Numbered from the stretch's first letter, positions 1 through 8,610 are shown. The stretch: DNA of 64,000 nucleotides from Paraburkholderia sp. BL25I1N1 (GCF_003002025.1 NZ_PVZB01000015.1:62001-126000), one strand, 5' to 3'. The notes: generated by a model from the sequence alone, not told the origin. Translations and numbers: made by a program.

Positions 1-1
1 C

Positions 2-607
2 ACGCCGGCAACGCTCGATGGATTTGGCCGGCTCGTAGCGGACCCGAGCGAGTGTCCGATCGAGATCGTGCAGTGGCCGCCGATGGGCTCGCGCCCCATC
101 GACCCCGGAACCGGCGATGAGGCCGGCACCACCGAAGGCACGTTCGTAAGCGAATGGCGCGGCGACATCCTCTACGGCTGCAACGAGGCTGTGGGCGGCC
201 ACTACGTTCTTGCCTACGCAACCGAGCCTGAAGCCGCGCGCGACGATAGCGCCCACACACCGGAGCGCATGTTGCTGTGGCACGCGAACTACCATCCGGA
301 TGGCGGCCAACTGTTCTTTCCGCTGGACCATCGCCCGTTCTACGTTCCCCTGGCATTACCCGGCGACGACATCGCGCCGGAGAAGTTCGTGTGCTTCCGC
401 TTCGACGGCAAGCAAGGGCTCTACATTCATCCGAGCATCTGGCATGAAGGGGTGTTCACGCTTGAAGGGACGCAGCGGTTCTTCGATAAGCAGGGCGCGG
501 TCCACGCACGGGTCTCTGTCGACTTTGCCCGCGAGTTCGGTTGCCTGCTCGAGGCTCCGATCGTGCGTGACGTCCCACTGTCCGGGCGAAACGGCGACCA
601 CCTGTAG
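2..607 (+). CDS. Ureidoglycolate lyase-like protein (5' end cut by window)
   Basis: The reading frame is open from base 2, so the start lies upstream of the window; an in-frame GTG at 68 is internal. About 201 residues are visible. The pattern FGRLVADP near the visible start, then WRGDILYGCNEAVGGHYVLAY, HANYHPDGGQLFFP and the GLYIHPSIWHEGVF cupin segment resembles the AllA/ureidoglycolate lyase family. That family splits ureidoglycolate to glyoxylate and urea in purine breakdown. The neighbouring purine genes would be upstream and are not visible, so the substrate is inferred from family resemblance only. Confidence 0.68.
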   Translation, partial: TPATLDGFGRLVADPSECPIEIVQWPPMGSRPIDPGTGDEAGTTEGTFVSEWRGDILYGCNEAVGGHYVLAYATEPEAARDDSAHTPERMLLWHANYHPDGGQLFFPLDHRPFYVPLALPGDDIAPEKFVCFRFDGKQGLYIHPSIWHEGVFTLEGTQRFFDKQGAVHARVSVDFAREFGCLLEAPIVRDVPLSGRNGDHL

Positions 608-690
608 CGGTGGGAAGAACGGGGTGATGGCCCAGCGCTTGCGGAAAGCGGAGGTGTTGTGACAGCGCGTCTAGGCGCGCCGCGGATGTA

Positions 691-727
691 GAAAAGGCCA
701 CGTCCTTCACAGAACGTGGCCTTATTT
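691..727 (-). terminator. Rho-independent terminator of tRNA-Leu
   Basis: A 10-bp perfect stem (AAGGCCACGT at 694-703, ACGTGGCCTT at 714-723) encloses a 10-nt loop. Read on the minus strand it is followed by TTTTC. It lies just downstream of the tRNA 3' end on the same strand. Confidence 0.75.
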
Positions 728-729
728 CC

Positions 730-816
730 TGGTGCGTGAGGCCGGACTCGAACCGGCACACCATTTCTGGCGTCAGGACCTAAACCTGGTGCGTCTACCA
801 ATTTCGCCACTCACGC
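730..816 (-). tRNA. tRNA-Leu (anticodon UAG)
   Basis: On the minus strand an 87-nt cloverleaf is readable. The acceptor arms are GCGTGAG and CTCACGC, followed by discriminator A and an encoded CCA. The D arm contains TGGCGAAATTGGTAGACGCA, the anticodon loop is TTTAGGT (anticodon TAG), there is a class II variable arm, and the T loop GGTTCGAGTCC is intact. The first anticodon-stem pair (27-43) appears to be C opposite A, while the other four pairs are normal. The plus-strand open frames across this segment are artefacts. Confidence 0.95.
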
Positions 817-1154
817 GAATTTTTACTGCAGGCAGGACCACTGCGGTCTCGCAAGCGAAACAACTCGCCGCAATTCCAGCAACAGCCTTTTATTCTACGC
901 GGGTTCCAACGACTTCATCCCCGCCACCGCCCGCGCAGGCGGGCATGACACACTGCGCCTGCCTGTTGTTCCGCGTGCTTTCGGCCGCGTCGAAAACACG
1001 CGCCCGAAAGCGTAAGCGCGAGATTCTAACCGATTGATTCGCGCTTGTCTGCATTTGCCCGGCATCTGTCCGGACGGCGCCGATGCTACAATTTTTGGCT
1101 TGATGCACGCACAGCGTGCGCCCTCTTCGCCTGCCCTTCCCCAAAACCAATCCC
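817..1154. other. Intergenic region between tRNA-Leu and the HpnD-like gene
   Basis: These 338 bases carry no convincing gene. They should contain the minus-strand promoter of tRNA-Leu and the leader of the HpnD-like gene. A short hairpin, GCCCGC-GCAG-GCGGGC at 929-944, followed by ATGACA, resembles small REP-like intergenic palindromes of betaproteobacteria. No other structure was recognised. Confidence 0.5.
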
Positions 1155-1979
1155 GTGAATTTCGACGAATATTGCCAGCAGAAAGCGGCGCCGCCCGGAT
1201 CGAGTACTTACTATGCACTTCGGCAGGCGCCCGCAGCCAGCCAGCCGCTGTTGACCGCGCTGTTCGCACTGCGCCGCGAGTTCGAGGAAACGGTCAAGGA
1301 GACCAGCGATCCGGCCATCGGCCGCACGAAACTCGCGTGGTGGCAGAACGAACTCGCCGCGCTGGCGTCGGGCTCGCCGTCGCATCCGGTGTCCAAGGCG
1401 CTGGCCGCCTACCTGCCCGATGTGAAGGCCGACTACCCGATGCTGCAGGCCTTGCTCGCCGGCTTCGAGATGGATCTCGACCAGGCGCGCTACCTCGACT
1501 ATCCGAATCTGCGGCGCTATGTGCAAGGCGTCGGCGGCACGTTCGCGTCGCTGGTCGCGCGCGCCACGGCGAAAGATGCCGCACAGGCGTCGAACTGGTC
1601 CGCGGCGCTCGGCGAGGCGCTGCTGCTCGCGCAGTTCGTAGTCGAAACGGGCAATGACGCGCGCCACGGCCGCATCTACATTCCGATCGACGAAATGCAG
1701 CGCTTCAATGTGACCGCCGCGGATCTGATCAATCGAAAATATAGCGACGCGTTCACCGAGTTGATGCGCTTCGAGACGAAGCGTGCCCGCGACGCGTTGC
1801 AGACCGCGCTCGGCGCCGTGCCCGCCGGCGAGCGCCGCTCGCAGCGCACGCTCGTCGCGCAGGCGGCCTTGGCGTTGGCCCTGCTGGATGAAATCGAACG
1901 CGACGGCTATCACGTTCTGCATCAGCGCATCGCGTTGACGCCGATTCGCAAGCTTTGGATCGCGTGGCGCGCGAAGTGA
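1155..1979 (+). CDS. hpnD: Squalene/phytoene synthase family protein (HpnD-like)
   Basis: Family role: HpnD converts two farnesyl diphosphates to presqualene diphosphate for hopanoids. The 274-residue protein has the all-helical trans-prenyltransferase fold pattern: FALRREFEETV at about 37-47, the WW-containing KLAWWQNEL, GGTFASLVAR, and DARHGRIYIPIDEM at about 168-181. The GTG at 1155 is chosen because the protein then starts MNFDEYCQQK, the usual N-terminus in Burkholderia as I recall it; a GTG at 1116 would add 13 residues and neither start has a good Shine-Dalgarno. The aspartate-rich motifs are weak: the first site reads E44-E45-T-V-K and the second E164-T-G-N-D168. Catalytic activity is therefore uncertain. 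No other hopanoid gene is in the window. Confidence 0.75.
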   Translation: MNFDEYCQQKAAPPGSSTYYALRQAPAASQPLLTALFALRREFEETVKETSDPAIGRTKLAWWQNELAALASGSPSHPVSKALAAYLPDVKADYPMLQALLAGFEMDLDQARYLDYPNLRRYVQGVGGTFASLVARATAKDAAQASNWSAALGEALLLAQFVVETGNDARHGRIYIPIDEMQRFNVTAADLINRKYSDAFTELMRFETKRARDALQTALGAVPAGERRSQRTLVAQAALALALLDEIERDGYHVLHQRIALTPIRKLWIAWRAK

Positions 1980-2028
1980 ACTGAGCTACTGGCGCGTCGG
2001 CTTTACGCGAGGCGCGTTCAGCACGTCG

Positions 2029-3273
2029 TCATGCGCGTAGCAACGGCAGCGGTTCGAACCGCTGCTGCAGGATCGTCGACGCGTCGAGTCCCCACCAAGG
2101 CCCGAGCACGGTGGCGTAAAGCTGCCGGAAATCGACGCCGACCGGCAAGTTGCCATTGCCGTCGAGCCGCGCGAGCACCGGGGGCACGCCGTACAGGCCG
2201 CCGCGCACGCGTCCGCCCACGACGAAATGCGGCGCCACGGTGCCGTGATCGGTGCCGTTGCTCTGATTCTCACGCGGACGCCGGCCGAACTCGGCATAGG
2301 TCATCACCAGCGTATCGTCCCAACGGCCAAGCTCGACAAGCGCCGACTTCATCGACATCAATCCTTCCGCGAGCTGCTTGAGCAGCGCCGCCTGTTGACC
2401 CGGCTGGTTCTGGTGCGTGTCGAAACCGTTCAGCGTGAGACGGATCACCGCCACGCCTTGGCCTCGCTGCGGCGATTCCTGCTGCGCGTTGCGCGACGCA
2501 ACGTCTTTTGGAACTTCGCCGGCTGCCAGAACCTGCATCGCCGTTCTGATCGAACTGCCGAACGCGCCGTCGGGAAACACGGTCTTCAACGGCGCCTGCC
2601 CTTGCACGGGGCGCAGCCGGTCGGCGGCTTTCACGATGTCGTTTTCGACGTCGAGAATATGCGCCAGTTCGGGATTGCGCTCGTGCAGCGATACCGGCGT
2701 GGCAAGCCGCGAAGCCTTCACGAACTGCGCCGGATTGACCAGCGCGATAGCGCGCGCGCCGTTCGCGAGCGGCCCCATCTCGGCGCTGCCGATCACCACG
2801 CCGTCGGCGGCAAAACCGGCGGGCACCGGCGTTTGGGCAAATGCGCGCGTTAGCCACCCCTCGCGCAGATACTGGTCGGAACGCGACGCGGTGTCCCAGA
2901 TTTCGATCGAGCGGAAGTGTGACAGGTTCGGTTGCGCATAGCTCACGCCCTGCACGATCGCCAGTTGCTGGTCACGCCATAGCGGCATCAACGCTTGCAA
3001 GGACGGATGCAGCGCGGTGCGTTCGTCGAGTTGAATGACCTGTTCGCGTTTGATGCCGATGTTCTTGCGCAACTGGTAGTACGTGGGATCGGCAAAGGGA
3101 ATCACCGTATTCAAACCGTCGTTGCCGCCCTTCAGTTCAACAAGAATCAACAGGTTGTCGTAGCCGCGTGCCGAAGACGCGCCCGGCGCCGCCATTTGCG
3201 CGCCGAATGCGCGGGGCAGCCAGAGGGTCGCGCTCGCGGCCGCGCTCATCGAGAGAAAGCTGCGTCGTTTCAT
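2029..3273 (-). CDS. DUF1501 family secreted protein
   Basis: A 414-residue protein starting MKRRSFLSMSAAASATLWL, a twin-arginine signal ending near the AFGAQ segment, so export by Tat to the periplasm is likely. The body shows the DUF1501 pattern: LILVELKGGNDGLNTVIP at about 43-60, ALHPSLQALMPLW, and near the C-terminus the segments MTYAEFGRRP and GTDHGTVAPHFVVGG, which resemble the metal-binding parts of the alkaline-phosphatase superfamily. It lies downstream of the DUF1800 gene on the same strand with a gap of about 90 bp, the usual DUF1800-DUF1501 pairing in proteobacteria. The biochemical function of the family is not established. AGGTGCAGG precedes the chosen start. Confidence 0.9.
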   Translation of the reverse strand: MKRRSFLSMSAAASATLWLPRAFGAQMAAPGASSARGYDNLLILVELKGGNDGLNTVIPFADPTYYQLRKNIGIKREQVIQLDERTALHPSLQALMPLWRDQQLAIVQGVSYAQPNLSHFRSIEIWDTASRSDQYLREGWLTRAFAQTPVPAGFAADGVVIGSAEMGPLANGARAIALVNPAQFVKASRLATPVSLHERNPELAHILDVENDIVKAADRLRPVQGQAPLKTVFPDGAFGSSIRTAMQVLAAGEVPKDVASRNAQQESPQRGQGVAVIRLTLNGFDTHQNQPGQQAALLKQLAEGLMSMKSALVELGRWDDTLVMTYAEFGRRPRENQSNGTDHGTVAPHFVVGGRVRGGLYGVPPVLARLDGNGNLPVGVDFRQLYATVLGPWWGLDASTILQQRFEPLPLLRA

Positions 3274-3365
3274 CCTGCACCTCGTTCGATTGCCGCGGCG
3301 CGAGTCGTATCGCCGTCGACAGACACATTCTTTTTAGCTGCCTTGTGCGTGCTTAGTTCAGCGGT

Positions 3366-5003
3366 TCACTTCAATTGATACGCCGGGTCCATCAGCAATG
3401 CCTCCAGATACGCACTCGCGGTCGAACCGGTTTCGATCGCATCGACCGGCGTGAGCGGCAGGACCGCATGCTGCAACTGCAGCTCGGTCGACAACCCCGG
3501 CCTGGCCGTCGGCGCGGTGTTGTAGTGCGCAAGCCATGTCTCGATGTCGAAGCGTACGCCACCTTTGCCGCCTTGAGCGGCGCGCGCCATCGCGCGCTGC
3601 AGCGTGGGAGCCGGCTGCATGTCGGGCATGGTGCCGCTCGCGGCGATCCTTGTGGTCGTCGGACTGGTCATGCGCTGCGGGCCGGCGGCCTCGGTCGCGC
3701 GAAACAGTTGCTCGACGAATTGCTTGCGGGCAAGCAGCGTGGAACTGTTGATCCATGTCGTGCCGCCCGGCCATCCTTTGACGTTCGGCGGGTAGAACAG
3801 GTTCTCGCCGAGCGTGCGGATTTGCGAGGCGAACGGCGCCGTATTGTCGTAGCCGATGTCGAACGCGCGCAGCGTGCCGACCACGAACTCCGCCGGCGAC
3901 TTCACGAGGACACCCCGATCGCCGTCGTCCCAGAACGCCTCGCTCAGAAAGACTCCCCGCAGCGCGACCTTGATATCGTAGTGGCTCGCGCGAAACCGCG
4001 CCGCGATCGGTTCGACGCGCGACAGGTCCGGCGTGTCCGAGACAAATTCGCGCCACAGTTTGGCGGTCACGAAGGTGGCCGTTTCCGGCCGCGCGAGCAG
4101 GATATCGAGCACCTGATCGCCGTCGAATGGCCCTGTCTCGCCGAGCACAGTCTTCTCGCCGTCGTCGTGCTGGTTGGCGCGCCACACGTAGGCCTGCGTG
4201 TCCGGATCGAGACTCCAGCCCGTATAGGCGCGCGCGGCCTCCGACACGTCACGCTGCGTGTAGTGTCCTTCGCCTAGCGTGAACAGCTCCATCACTTCAC
4301 GGGCGAAATTTTCGTTGGGCTTACCCTTGCGATTGCTTGCGCCGTCGAGGTATTGCAGCATCGCCGGATCCTTCGCGACGTCGTGCAATAACTCGCCGAA
4401 GTTGCCGAGCGCGTCGCGCCGCAACAGCATGTTCTGCTGCGCCATCTGCTGCGGATACGGCACCTTGTCCTGACCCGAGGTGAAGTGGTTATGCCAGAAC
4501 AGCGTCATGCGCTCGGTGAGCGGCGACGGTGTGGTCAACATCTCGCGCACCCACCATGAGCGTAATATTTCGTAACGCTGCGCGCGCAGTCGCTGCTCCT
4601 CGCGACGTTGATCGTCGGTCCACGCTTTCTTCGTCTCGCGAGTCGGAATCGGTTCGAGGATCCAGTCGGGTAGTGGCGTGACCGCCTCGGTCCGCGCGCT
4701 CGCGAGTGCTTTATCGACGGCCTGCGCTCGCGTGAGTCCAACGTATTGCGCGAGTTCGGCGCTATCCGGCGCGAAGCCGACACGTGTCAGGAAGAAGCGC
4801 GCATCGTCGGCATCGAGGACGCTTTGTTCATGCTGCGAAGCGGCCTGCTCGTCGGCGCCCGGCAGAGCGTGCCTGATGTGTGGAACACGAGTCGCGCCAG
4901 GCTGCACCGCGGCCGCCGGGCCGCTTAGTGTCACCACCGCCAAGGCAAACGCCGACGCTACAAACTTGCGGCCACAACTACCACGCGCGTGCAATTTCAT
5001 CAT
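3366..5003 (-). CDS. DUF1800 family secreted protein
   Basis: A 545-residue protein with an N-terminal Sec-type signal (MMKLHARGSCGRKFVASAFALAV..., cleavage near AAAVQ). DUF1800 features are visible: ARFFLTRVGFAPDSAEL near residue 68, WWVREMLTTPSPLTERM near 150, FWHNHFTSG, NENFAREVMELFTLGEGHYTQ, and NVKGWPGGTTWINSSTLLARKQF in the C-terminal third. The function of the family is unknown; members occur next to DUF1501 proteins, as here. The two genes probably form one transcript, with this gene first. Confidence 0.9.
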   Translation of the reverse strand: MMKLHARGSCGRKFVASAFALAVVTLSGPAAAVQPGATRVPHIRHALPGADEQAASQHEQSVLDADDARFFLTRVGFAPDSAELAQYVGLTRAQAVDKALASARTEAVTPLPDWILEPIPTRETKKAWTDDQRREEQRLRAQRYEILRSWWVREMLTTPSPLTERMTLFWHNHFTSGQDKVPYPQQMAQQNMLLRRDALGNFGELLHDVAKDPAMLQYLDGASNRKGKPNENFAREVMELFTLGEGHYTQRDVSEAARAYTGWSLDPDTQAYVWRANQHDDGEKTVLGETGPFDGDQVLDILLARPETATFVTAKLWREFVSDTPDLSRVEPIAARFRASHYDIKVALRGVFLSEAFWDDGDRGVLVKSPAEFVVGTLRAFDIGYDNTAPFASQIRTLGENLFYPPNVKGWPGGTTWINSSTLLARKQFVEQLFRATEAAGPQRMTSPTTTRIAASGTMPDMQPAPTLQRAMARAAQGGKGGVRFDIETWLAHYNTAPTARPGLSTELQLQHAVLPLTPVDAIETGSTASAYLEALLMDPAYQLK

Positions 5004-5184
5004 CGGTCATCGAGGTTGCCGCGATGTCATGGAGAGGCGTTGCGTGCGCACTGCATACATCGCGCGCTTCGTTCTGACGACTTTTCGGCAGATTGAACGG
5101 GGAGAGTGGACAGGGAAAGTGCAACGAATTCTTTCACGCAGGGAAGAAGCGTGAACCGCGTGCCGAGGGCTGGCACGATAATAG

Positions 5185-5505
5185 CTACCGTTTGTAGAGT
5201 TCGCGGACAGCATCTTCGATGTGCTGCCGCAACAGGCGCCGTTCGTCGGGCGTCATATGACCGTCGCGACGACGTTGATCGAGATCGGGGGGAACTGCGG
5301 TGCGCAACATGACGTCTGATGCGGGATGGTCGGTGCTCGGGTCGTGGCGGTTGGCCTTGCCCTGCCTGGGCGCGCGCTGGCTCATGGCTCTGTCGGCGGA
5401 AGGCTGGGCATGGGCGAGCGTTGGTCCTAGTGAGCCTGCCAGCGTACCGGCTACCGCCAGTGCAATCACGCTTAGGCGCACATTCGGCCAAACCCCTCCC
5501 TTCAT
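5185..5505 (-). CDS. Small secreted protein of unknown function
   Basis: A 106-residue protein. The start at 5505 (MKGGVWPN) is preferred over an upstream frame extension because AAGGGA lies about 6 nt before it. A signal peptide runs to about residue 33 (...GPTLAHAQ). The mature part is hydrophilic and ends in MTPDERRLLRQHIEDAVREL, a motif shared with many small Burkholderia periplasmic proteins. It lies about 180 bp upstream of the DUF1800 gene on the same strand, so it may be transcribed with it. No function is recognised. Confidence 0.7.
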   Translation of the reverse strand: MKGGVWPNVRLSVIALAVAGTLAGSLGPTLAHAQPSADRAMSQRAPRQGKANRHDPSTDHPASDVMLRTAVPPDLDQRRRDGHMTPDERRLLRQHIEDAVRELYKR

Positions 5506-5664
5506 GTTGTTCCCTTCGTGGCGCGGCAACCGGCTACCTCAAATGCGTATACAAACCCCGGTAACGAGCCGGGTGCGAGAGTTTTAGTCGTGTGAAGTAT
5601 CCACCGAACAGCCGCATTCAGTAAAGGAGTCTACCTGCCCCCGCTTTACGTCGTGCCACAGTGC

Positions 5665-5698
5665 GGGTAAATTTTGTAACTGACTGTAACCCGTTAAA
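5665..5698. promoter_or_regulatory. Phased GTAAC direct repeats upstream of ompR
   Basis: TGTAAC occurs at 5675-5680 and again at 5685-5690, exactly 10 bp apart. GTAA also occurs at 5667 and GTTAA at 5693. Tandem half-sites at about 10-bp spacing with GTAAC cores are how OmpR-family regulators bind. The site is 45-70 bp before the ompR start and 170 bp from the divergent small secreted gene. Autoregulation is an inference. Confidence 0.4.
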
Positions 5699-5734
5699 TG
5701 ATGCAAACGCGCACCCCTTTCTAATCGCGCTAAG

Positions 5735-6469
5735 ATGCCGACCATGGAAACCAAAAACCCTTCGAAAATCCTCGTCGTCGATGACGATCCACGCCTGCGC
5801 GATCTGCTGCGCCGCTACCTCGGTGAACAGGGCTTCAACGTCTATGTCGCCGAGAACGCGCCGTCCATGAACAAGCTTTGGGTGCGTGAGCGCTTCGATC
5901 TGCTGGTGCTCGATCTGATGCTGCCGGGCGAAGACGGTCTGTCGATCTGCCGCCGCCTGCGTGGCAGCAACGACCGTACGCCGATCATCATGCTGACGGC
6001 CAAGGGTGAAGACGTCGACCGGATCGTCGGCCTGGAAATGGGCGCCGACGACTATCTGCCCAAGCCGTTCAACCCGCGCGAGCTGGTTGCGCGCATCCAC
6101 GCGGTGCTGCGCCGCCAGTCACCGTCGGAGTTGCCGGGCGCGCCGTCCGAAACCACCGAGGTATTCGAGTTCGGCGAGTTCGCGCTGAATCTCGCCACCC
6201 GCACGCTCACCAAGGCCGGCCAGGAAATTCCGCTGACCACGGGCGAGTTCTCGGTGCTCAAGGTGTTCGCGCGTCATCCGCGCCAGCCGCTGTCGCGTGA
6301 AAAGCTCATGGAGCTCGCACGCGGCCGTGAGTACGAAGTGTTCGACCGCAGCCTCGACGTGCAGATCTCGCGTCTGCGCAAGCTGATCGAACCCGATCCG
6401 GGCAGCCCGCGTTTCATCCAGACCGTCTGGGGTCTGGGCTACGTGTTCATCCCCGACGGTGCAGCCTGA
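5735..6469 (+). CDS. ompR: OmpR-type DNA-binding response regulator
   Basis: A 244-residue two-domain regulator. The receiver covers residues 8-125, with acidic pocket VVDDD, phospho-acceptor D60 in VLDLMLPG, T in MLTAKG and K in YLPKPFNP. A winged-helix output domain covers 145-240 and ends IQTVWGLGYVFIPDG. It should be phosphorylated by the kinase encoded 44 bp downstream and control porin or envelope genes in response to osmolarity or a related cue. A second ATG at 5744 (METKNPSK) is an equally possible start; no strong Shine-Dalgarno separates them. Phased GTAAC repeats upstream suggest self-control. Confidence 0.93.
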   Translation: MPTMETKNPSKILVVDDDPRLRDLLRRYLGEQGFNVYVAENAPSMNKLWVRERFDLLVLDLMLPGEDGLSICRRLRGSNDRTPIIMLTAKGEDVDRIVGLEMGADDYLPKPFNPRELVARIHAVLRRQSPSELPGAPSETTEVFEFGEFALNLATRTLTKAGQEIPLTTGEFSVLKVFARHPRQPLSREKLMELARGREYEVFDRSLDVQISRLRKLIEPDPGSPRFIQTVWGLGYVFIPDGAA

Positions 6470-6513
6470 GTTTGTTCTCACCTCCAGTTTTTGATTTCAG
6501 ATAAGAAGGGCCC

Positions 6514-7863
6514 ATGCGGATCGACCGGCGCCTCCTGACGCTCGCGTTCGGCGGCCTTTTCTGGCGGACCTTTCTGTTGATCGCGCTGTTGATCGCAGTC
6601 AGTCTCGCCGCGTGGTTCCAGAGCTTCCGGGTGATCGAACGCGAGCCGCGCGCGCAGCGCGTGGCGCTGCAGCTCGTCGCCATCGTCAAGCTCACGCGCA
6701 CCGCACTCCTCTATTCCGATCCCGACCTGCGGCGCGCCCTGCTGCAGGATCTGGAAAGCAATGAAGGGGTGCGCGTGTACCCGCGCGAAACCACCGACAA
6801 GTACAAGCTCCAGCCCGACGAGTCGCTGAACCGGCTGATCGAACACGACATTCGCGGCCGCCTCGGCGACGACACCGTGATTGCCCAGAGCGTGAACGAC
6901 ATCCCCGGCGTCTGGATCAGCTTCAAGATCGACGACGACGACTACTGGGTCGCGCTCGACCGCGATCAGCTCGACAACGCCACCGGTTTGCAATGGGCCG
7001 GCTGGGGTGTGTTCGCGCTGGCGCTGTCGCTATTCGGCGCGGCCTTCATCACGAGTCTCGTGAACCGTCCGTTCGCGCGCCTCGCCATGGCCGCGCGCAA
7101 GGTCGGCTCCGGGCAGTCGCCCGAGCCGCTGCCTGAGCGCGGCATGGGCGTGGCCGCGGAAACCAATCGCAGTTTCAACCAGATGGTGCAGGACCTCGAA
7201 CAGCTCGAAGCCGACCGCGCGCTGATGCTTGCCGGCATCTCGCACGACTTGCGCACTCCGCTTGCGCGTCTGCGGCTCGAAACCGAAATGAGCCCGTCGG
7301 ACCAGGCTACCAAAGACGCGATGGTCGATGACATCGAGCAGATGGACATGATCATCGGCCGGTTCCTCGACTACGCGCGCCCGGTGCAGCGCGTGCCGGA
7401 GCCTGTCGACCTGTCCGTGATCGCGGGCGAGTTGGCCGCGCGCATGCAGAGCGAAGACAGCATGCGCCTGATCACGCGGCTCGCGCCGTCGGCGGTGATC
7501 GAGGCCGACGAGACCGACATGCGCCGGGTGGTCGGCAATCTGCTCGAAAACGCACGCAAATATGGCTTGAGCGATGGCGACGGCATTCCGCACGTGATCC
7601 TGGAAACGCGGGTGTCGCACTCGCGGGTCGAGCTCTCGGTGGTCGACGAAGGGCCCGGCATTCCGGAAGACCAGCTATCGCTCGTTACACGGCCGTTCTA
7701 CCGTGTGAATTCGGCGCGCACCCAGGCGAACGGCACGGGCCTAGGCATGGCCATCGTTCAACGCCTCGTGGGCCGTTACCGCGGCGCGCTGCGCTTGCGC
7801 AATCGCACGCCTGGACCGGGTCTCGAAGTCACCATCGAATTTCCGCTGGCCAAGGGCGCCTAA
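6514..7863 (+). CDS. envZ: EnvZ-type sensor histidine kinase
   Basis: A 449-residue inner-membrane kinase paired with ompR. Transmembrane helices lie at about 17-35 and 160-182 and enclose a periplasmic domain of about 120 residues. HAMP covers roughly 183-235. The H-box AGISHDLRTPLARL places the phosphorylated histidine at 244. The ATPase domain carries the N-box GNLLENARKYG, G1 DEGPGIP and G2 NGTGLGMAIV. AAGGGC precedes the ATG. Gene order and spacing indicate one transcript with ompR. What it senses is not visible from sequence. Confidence 0.92.
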   Translation: MRIDRRLLTLAFGGLFWRTFLLIALLIAVSLAAWFQSFRVIEREPRAQRVALQLVAIVKLTRTALLYSDPDLRRALLQDLESNEGVRVYPRETTDKYKLQPDESLNRLIEHDIRGRLGDDTVIAQSVNDIPGVWISFKIDDDDYWVALDRDQLDNATGLQWAGWGVFALALSLFGAAFITSLVNRPFARLAMAARKVGSGQSPEPLPERGMGVAAETNRSFNQMVQDLEQLEADRALMLAGISHDLRTPLARLRLETEMSPSDQATKDAMVDDIEQMDMIIGRFLDYARPVQRVPEPVDLSVIAGELAARMQSEDSMRLITRLAPSAVIEADETDMRRVVGNLLENARKYGLSDGDGIPHVILETRVSHSRVELSVVDEGPGIPEDQLSLVTRPFYRVNSARTQANGTGLGMAIVQRLVGRYRGALRLRNRTPGPGLEVTIEFPLAKGA

Positions 7864-7974
7864 CGGAACGGGCATCGCCCGACAGAGGCGAAAGCAGATA
7901 ACGTGTAACGCGTTCGTTGCGACGAGTTAGTCGCTTCAGACATGCTGTTTTCCGACGCACGAAGGAGCACTCGC

Positions 7975-8523
7975 ATGAAAACGGTCGGCGATAAAGTTGA
8001 AGCATTCACCGTCACGGCGGCGAAGCCGGGCTTCAATCATCATGAAGAGAACGGCATTTCGGCATTCGAAGAGATCACGGAGCAGTCGTTTCCGGGCAAA
8101 TGGAAGATCATCTACTTCTACCCGAAGGATTTCTCATTCGTGTGTCCGACGGAGATCGTCGAGTTCGGCAAGCTGGTCAGGGATTTCGAGGAACGTGACG
8201 CAGTGTTGATGGGCGGCAGCGTCGACAACGAATTCGTGAAGCTGGCATGGCGCCGCGAGAACAAGGACCTGAACCGGCTGAATCACTATTCCTTCGGCGA
8301 CGTGAAGGGCGAGTTGATCGATCAGCTCGGCGTGCGTGATCAGGAAGCGGGTGTCGCGCTGCGCGCCACCTTCATCATCGATCCGGACAACACGATCCAG
8401 CATGTGTCGGTGAACAATCTGAACGTGGGCCGCAATCCGGAAGAAGTGCTGCGGATTCTGGACGGCCTGCAAACGGACGAGCTGTGCGCTTGCAACCGCC
8501 CAATCGGCGGCGCCACGCTCTGA
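7975..8523 (+). CDS. ahpC: Peroxiredoxin, AhpC type (mycobacterial-like)
   Basis: A 182-residue thiol peroxidase that reduces hydroperoxides in the cytoplasm. The start at 7975 (MKTVGDKVEAF) is supported by GAAGGAG 9-12 nt upstream; an in-frame ATG at 7942 would add 11 atypical residues. The peroxidatic cysteine is C57 in FSFVCPTEIVEF. The C-terminus ends DELCACNRPIGGATL, with two resolving-type cysteines at 171 and 173. A CxC tail like this is seen in actinobacterial AhpC, which is reduced by AhpD rather than AhpF. Neither ahpD nor ahpF is in the window. It follows envZ by about 110 bp on the same strand. Confidence 0.88.
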   Translation: MKTVGDKVEAFTVTAAKPGFNHHEENGISAFEEITEQSFPGKWKIIYFYPKDFSFVCPTEIVEFGKLVRDFEERDAVLMGGSVDNEFVKLAWRRENKDLNRLNHYSFGDVKGELIDQLGVRDQEAGVALRATFIIDPDNTIQHVSVNNLNVGRNPEEVLRILDGLQTDELCACNRPIGGATL

Positions 8524-8610
8524 GTCGTGCCGGTGAAAAGGCCGCCGCGCTGTTGAATGCGCGCGGCGCGACTTGACTGCCGTTGCCGCGCGCCTCCTGT
8601 AAAACCGGGC

